Shown: in pieces, positions 58,562 through 64,000 of the stretch | Layout: the number at the start of each line of letters is the position of its first letter | Position numbering within the stretch: the stretch's first letter is position 1 | DNA from: Lojkania enalia | Taxonomy: Eukaryota > Ascomycota > Dothideomycetes > Pleosporales | Assembly (NCBI GenBank): GCA_010094045.1 | Contig: ML986663.1 | Coordinates: 147,679 to 211,678, forward strand | Direction of reading: 5' to 3' | DNA length: 64,000 nucleotides | Position numbers and translations under genes: made by a program | Notes under the pieces: generated by a model | The model's input: the letters and a program-made list of their open reading frames with translations, nothing else | The model's database searches: none | Told to the model about the DNA's origin: nothing

Positions 58562-60722
58562 ACGTATTCTACTATTAAAGCGGCTAAACTATTAAAGCGG
58601 CCACTTTTTCTTAGTATTATAAATACTAAATACAAACTATAATAAATCTATAATACGACCTTCTATTAATTTAATAAGGTAGAATTAAACTTACCTTATA
58701 AGTATATAAATTAGGCTAATTTAAGAGCGTATAATGTACTGTAATAGCTTTTAATATATAATATTAACAACTCTCTATTTAACTTTATAGAATCGCATTT
58801 CACCCTTATATATAACTAAATCGCTAGAAGCTTATAGTAACCAAAGAATAAATAATTATATAACGTATTCTACTATTAAAATAGTTAAACTATTAAAGCG
58901 GCTACTTTTTCTTAGTATTATAAATACTATATACGAACTATAATAAATCTATAATATAACCTTCTATTAATTTAATAAGAAGGTAGAATTGAGCTTACCT
59001 TATAGGTGTATAAATTAGGCTAATTTAAGAGTATATAACGCGCTACTATAGCTTTTAATATATAATATTAACAACTCTCTACTCAACTTTATAGAATCGT
59101 ATTTCGCCCTTATATATAACTAAATTACTAGAAGCTTATAGTAATCGAAGAATAAATAATTATATAATATATTCTTAGCCTTAATTTATAAGGATTTATA
59201 CCCTGGTTATATAAGGTAGTAGATATAGTAGATAAACTATTAGGCGTATATAGTAGAATACTTATAGAAAAGAATTAGCCTAAATAATTTATAGCGCGTA
59301 TAAATAAGCTTAAAATAGCTTTTAATAAAGTAAAAGATTGTTAAAAAATAAAATAAGAGAATCTAGAGGTTATTAATATATAGTTTAAGCTTATATAGAA
59401 TATAATTGCGAAATATAATATATATAATAATAATATCTACAATTTTAATAAGATAGACTTTTAGATAAGTATTATTAATACTATAAAAGTTATTATAGGT
59501 TTAGAATATCGTATAAAGCTTACTCTTATACAGCTAGGTAATTACGAGTAAGTTATAGTTATCTAAAGTATCTATACTACTATATATATAACCCTACTAT
59601 TTATTATCTATAAAAGACGCGTCTATAGCTCTATATAGTATAAAGAAGTAGATATACTATATAATTAGAAAATTTTAGTCTCTAAGAACAGCTAGACAAA
59701 TAATACGCTTAGTTTTACATAGCTAAAGTACTTTAATAAGTATATAAAGATACGTTAGGTAGAGTTGTATAGACTACTTATTTTAGATAGCTATAAAAAC
59801 TACCTTAACTAAGAATTTAAAGATTACTACCTTATATAAAAGATCCTAATACTTTATATACCTTCTTATTTTTTATATATACTTTAGCTTCTTAATATAG
59901 TTTACTTCTTACTATTAAAGCTAAAATACTTATAGTACGTATAAAACTTAGCGCGCTAATACGTCTACTATATTAATAAAGAAGGCTTTTTTCCGGCCTT
60001 TAAAACCGCTTTTTTTAACGTATTTATATATAAGAACTATTAAAAGGCTTTTAAAGTAATAGAAATTATTCCTCTAAACGTATAGGTTATATTAGATTAC
60101 TTTAATATATAACTATATATTCTACTAAAACTACTTCTATAAGAAGATTTCTAGTAGTTTAAAACTCTAAGTAATATATATAAATTTAGATTACAATTAA
60201 TACTTATATAAAAGTCCTTTATACGATTATAAAAAGAGATATAAGAAGGATTCTTATAGCTTATAAAAAGTACTAAGTTAATGCTATATTAGAATACGCT
60301 TCTATAAGATTATAACTCTAAGTTTAAAGGGTAATTAGAAGAAGTAACTAAGTATAAAACGCGTAAAAGAAAGTATATTTAGTATAGTAGTATAGTATTA
60401 TATAGTAAGGAATCTTTATATATAGCTACTAAAATATCTATAAACTCTCAGCCCTTTAAGAAAACTTATAGTACTAATACTTAAGAAAGGGCTTAACTAG
60501 TTTAACACTACTATAGTAACTATAGTAAGACTAGATATAATACTCGTACGTATTAAAAGGATAGTAGAGAAAATTCTAAATTAGATAAAAGTATATTATA
60601 TATAGAATCTCTTATTAATATTAAGTAAATTAACTTTTTATATATAATATTTGTTGTACTAAGAAAAAGTAGCCGCTTTAATAGTAGAATACGTTAATAT
60701 ATTTTTAACCTTAATTTACGAG
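58562..60722 (+). mobile_element. pogo/Fot1-like transposon copy B3a, interrupted by B3b and truncated
   Basis: Left end ACGTATTCTACTATTAAAGC with both tandem units intact, preceded by TA. About 300 bp remain before B3b; after B3b, about 29 bp (60694-60722) continue the same element, then LTR-like sequence begins. B2 shows the uninterrupted sequence at the insertion point (TA at 52944-52945). Confidence 0.8.
58863..60693 (+). mobile_element. pogo/Fot1-like transposon copy B3b, nested in B3a
   Basis: 1,831 bp between TA dinucleotides. It matches B2 in order and orientation, but its right end has only one tandem unit (AGCCGCTTTAATAGT once instead of twice), a 17-bp loss that explains nearly all of the 18-bp difference from 1,849. 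Left-end units have decayed (ACTATTAAAATAGTTA). The transposase frame is destroyed. Confidence 0.88.
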
Positions 60723-60724
60723 TG

Positions 60725-61010
60725 TAATAATGCGAAGAAATTGTTCTATAAAAAGCTTTATATACAACCTTATCCTAAAGCTTTTCGCTTATCTTATTCT
60801 ACCCCCAGTTCTACTCTTTTTCCCTTCTGTATATAGTTGTATACTCCCTTATAAATAGCTTAGTAGTTCTTTTATATCCTTTCGTATAAGGCCTATAGGT
60901 ATTAATAGAATTCTTAGGTCTCTAAACCCCCTACGTACTCCTATATACCTCTAAGTAGATTTATACTATATTCGGACCTATTATCTTACCTGTACTATTA
61001 TATTATATAG
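60725..61010 (+). repeat. LTR-like repeat, copy 2
   Basis: Same orientation and about the same length as 48881-49166. It begins TGTAATAATGCGAAG directly after the truncated end of B3a and precedes gag/pol-like remnants, fitting a 5' LTR or its downstream part. It is less AT-shifted than copy 1 (keeps CTACGTACTCC, CCCCAGTTC). Confidence 0.6.
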
Positions 61011-64000
61011 AAGAACTTAATACTACTAGTAACAGCCTCTTTAATAATATCGCATCGATTATTTATTTAACTATATCTTAGTTTAAAATATACTTAATTT
61101 AGTTTAGATTATAATATTTATATACTATTATATTAAATTATTTAGTTATTTAAATAGAATCTTAAAAACCTTCTATTAACTAAAACCTTTAGATTTAGAA
61201 CTTCCTATCCTCTATAATTAGGATTGCCTTTAGAAAAGCTGCGTAGAGTATACTTAGGTAGAAACTTAGAAACTACTAATAACCTATTAGAATTAGAGGT
61301 AACTGCTAATATCTAACTATAATTCACCTTCTAATTCTTATATTAGAACCGATATACGCGTAAGTTATAGTAAGAGTAAACTTCTATCTACGCGTGTAGA
61401 ACAACTATTACCTTCTATAGGGGGCCCTATAATAGGCGGACCCCTCTCTATAAGGCCTATAATAAAGAACCTATCTAATTTAGAGGAAAATTAGAGTAAA
61501 CTAACCCTTAAGAAATAAATTACAATTTTATAAGAGAAGATTGTATACTTAATATAATAGAGAACTGTTAGTTCTAATTAACCTCTATAAACTACTAAAT
61601 TAGAACTAATAATATATTAAGAAACTTTTATAACTCTCCTAGTAAGAAACCTCTTAGCTACCCCTAAGCCCCTTTAAGCCTATCTTACTAAATATACGCC
61701 TAAGATCGAAAGTTTTATAAATAGTAGTAAACCTATATTTAAATAATAGCGAGCCTTAATTCTAGACTAACTTAAGATTAATATAGATTACTATCTAATA
61801 GAGTATATATATATAACGTTAATATAAAGATATACTTCTAGTACTGCGAAAGGGTATTTAGAGTTAAAATACCTAGCTAAATTAGACTAGTATTAGTTTA
61901 AGAATACTAAAGAAATAATTTCGCTTCTATAATTATATTTTATTATAGGTAATAAAGAGATAGAGGTGCGATAGGTGTTTTAGGTCTTAAAAATAAATAA
62001 AGGAGAAGCGTTTCTAACTTTTAAAGCTCGCTTTATTAGTACAGCTATTAGGGGATCTGTATCCTAATCTAAGTAGTTCTTCTACTTATAGGATAAGATT
62101 CTCCCCAGCCTAAAGATATTAAACCTTAGCTTTAAGCTTATATAAAAAGGCTCCTTTAATACTATAGTCGCCTACTTAATAGCCTATAATATAGAAAGGA
62201 AGAGTATTTTTAGCCTTCTAGAATAAACTATTAGCCTATAGGTTGTAGCTAAAATAAATTTAGATTAGTACTAGAAGGTTTCTGAGAGTTTATCTAAAGT
62301 AACCTATAATCTAATACTACCCCAATCTACCCTAGTATTAATATTTTATTCTACTATAATCGCTCTTTAATAACCTAGTAAAACTCCTATACCTGAAAGG
62401 TATATAACTCTAGATAATTACTATAATTATAGTAAACTAGGATATTTTATAAATAAATATATAGTCTTTAGAATATAAGAGATAGAGGTTAAATAAGAAG
62501 AGATTAAGGAAGAAGAGTTTCTAGACGTAAATAAGTACTACTTAGATAGTTTTTAGGTGGGAAACGGAAACGTCTAGAAAAACTCTCTATCCTAGACTTA
62601 AGTAAGTATAATTTATTAAATATTAATTTATTATATTTATTTAGAGGAAAGTACTTCTAAATTTCTACTATTCTATATTTAAAAAGTATTAGTATATAAC
62701 TAAACGCCCTTATTAATACTAGTACTTAAGGCTTCTTATTTCTTAATTCTATAGTAGCTAGATTACTCTTCTAAGCTCTATATATATTAATATAGTACTT
62801 ACCCTTTAAAATTACTGTTAAAGGTTTTTAGGACCGAATCTAAATTCTAGTTAACTAGTATATCTACTTATATCTACGAATTAATAGGAGAACTATCTAA
62901 AACTATCTATTTATTATTATAGATCTAAGTATTTAGAATTATATTATTAGTATTAAATAGTTATATTATTTTTAACTCCAGCTAGATACGGATAAGAATC
63001 GGATTATATAGCCCTTTAAATATCCTACTACTTATAATCCTTCACCTCCTCTTCTTATATAATTAACTTAGCTAGCACGCGATAAGAAAGTAGAGCTAAA
63101 TATCTAGCAACGCAACACTCTATAGGAAAAGAACTAGTATTAATAGTCCTACAGTCTAACTATCTATTATATTAAAAATCTACTAAAACTACTAAAACTA
63201 TATTAGTCTCTTATAGCTTATAGTCTAAATAAGTTTAGAGCTCCTATATACCTATATATAATAAAGTCTAAACCTAATCTAAAGAAAGTCTATTCTTCTA
63301 TTATTACTCTTATTTTAGCTAATACTTTCTACTTTAATATAAAGAGAAAAGAGAATAAGTTTTTCTCTACATCTCTATATAAAATCGAGCAGCTGATTAA
63401 AGATAAGTAAGCTCTAGAGCTGGAAGATAAGACTAAAAATAAAGTACTAGTAAATCTCTAATTACTATCTAAATACTATAAATATTAGAATATATTTAGT
63501 AAAACTATAACTTATTAATTACTAGAATACTACCCTTATAATTATAAGATTATTTTTATAGAACTCCTCTCTAATAGTTATAGCCTATTATATAAGTAGA
63601 ATATTAAGGAGCTAGAAGTAACTAAAAAGTATATTATAGATAATCTATAGTATAAGTATATTAAGTAGAGTCGGAGTTCTTTTATATTTCTAATCCTTTA
63701 TATCTATAAACCTAATAGCAACCTATATATTTATATAGATTATTATAAACTTAATACTCTTATCTATAAAAACGTATATCTAATACTATATATAGATAAA
63801 CTCCTATTTAGGCCTACTAAGGTAGTAATTTTTACTAAGTTTAATATTTACGCGGCCTTTAATAAGATTAGAATAAACTCTAGTTTTAAAAAATATATTA
63901 CTTTTTAAACTTAATATAGAACCTATAAGTATAAAATTCTACCTTTTAAATTATATAATAGCCTAGCAACTTACTAGTACTATATAAATAATATACTAAT
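61011..64000 (+). mobile_element. Ty3/Gypsy retrotransposon remnant, gag to reverse transcriptase (runs off window)
   Basis: Gag-type zinc knuckle spacing CX2CX4HX4C is preserved at 62419-62460, but all four ligands are Tyr codons (TAY). Reverse transcriptase blocks are readable at about 63530-64000 in one frame: ELEVTKKYIIDNL, then YIDYYKLNTLIYKN (family: IDYRxLN), FTKFNIYAAFNKIRI (family: FxxxDLxxAF), YKYKILPFKLYN (family: Y.Y.VLPFGL.N) and an end like YINNILI. Several Trp/Gln/Arg positions are stops. The RT type and the chromodomain further left both indicate a chromovirus-like Gypsy element. Its 3' part lies outside the window. Confidence 0.8.

Noticed and set aside
44912..64000. Centromere as explanation of the AT-rich tract
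   Set aside because: Possible for RIP-degraded repeat blocks in fungi, but sequence alone cannot show CENP-A binding, and nested transposons explain the content.

Overview
The window looks like nuclear DNA of a filamentous ascomycete (Pezizomycotina). Genes carry short introns (about 46-100 nt) with GT..AG ends and CTAAC/CTGAC-like branch sites, proteins match ascomycete families, and transposon copies show the C-to-T / G-to-A decay expected of repeat-induced point mutation (RIP). A sharp switch from gene-rich to AT-rich repeat DNA occurs at a 10-N assembly gap (44902-44911). The class cannot be fixed from sequence alone; two secreted plant cell wall enzymes fit a plant-associated or saprotrophic fungus.

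Gene-rich part (1-44901). In order: the 3' end of a gene whose product has a PPxY motif and a C-terminal CaaX box (2-469); a catechol O-methyltransferase-like enzyme with an altered catalytic lysine position (1697-2498, -); a secreted CE15 glucuronoyl esterase (4939-6108); the SWI/SNF-RSC catalytic ATPase (7442-11741); ribosome-biogenesis protein FAF1 (12522-13475, -), divergent from HIS6 (13650-14603); a sucrose-type sugar transporter (15078-17116, -), divergent from an endosomal Na+/H+ exchanger (18021-20242); a secreted GH6 cellobiohydrolase-like enzyme (22924-24270); a pogo/Fot1-type DNA transposon (A1, 25177-27025); an orphan secretory-pathway membrane protein with four KLDY-type repeats (27454-28344); a small YBL028C/DUF2423 nucleolar-type protein (28713-29416, -), divergent from a SIZ/PIAS SUMO ligase (30153-32330); sterol C5-desaturase ERG3 (33540-34756, -); about 7.9 kb with no supportable gene; and an AZF1-like four-finger C2H2 transcription factor (42664-44277, -). 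Exon joins were worked out by hand; each preserves frame and joins conserved protein blocks.

AT-rich part (44912-64000). No host gene is visible. The tract is built of RIP-degraded mobile elements: at least seven pogo/Fot1-like DNA transposons of four subfamilies, inserted at TA and often inside one another (C in D1; A2 in D2; B3b in B3a), plus parts of a Ty3/Gypsy chromovirus (chromodomain near 47.5 kb, zinc knuckle at 62.4 kb, reverse transcriptase at 63.5-64 kb, LTR-like repeats near 48.9 and 60.7 kb). Several elements have the same length, 1,849 bp, and all four subfamilies have terminal inverted repeats containing two tandem units with a 17-bp period although the unit sequence differs.

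Functional links: CE15 and GH6 act on lignocellulose outside the cell, and the sugar transporter could import released or plant-derived sugars. The remaining genes are chromatin, ribosome, sterol, histidine, ion-homeostasis and SUMO housekeeping functions. There is no evidence for a secondary metabolite cluster or an operon-like arrangement.
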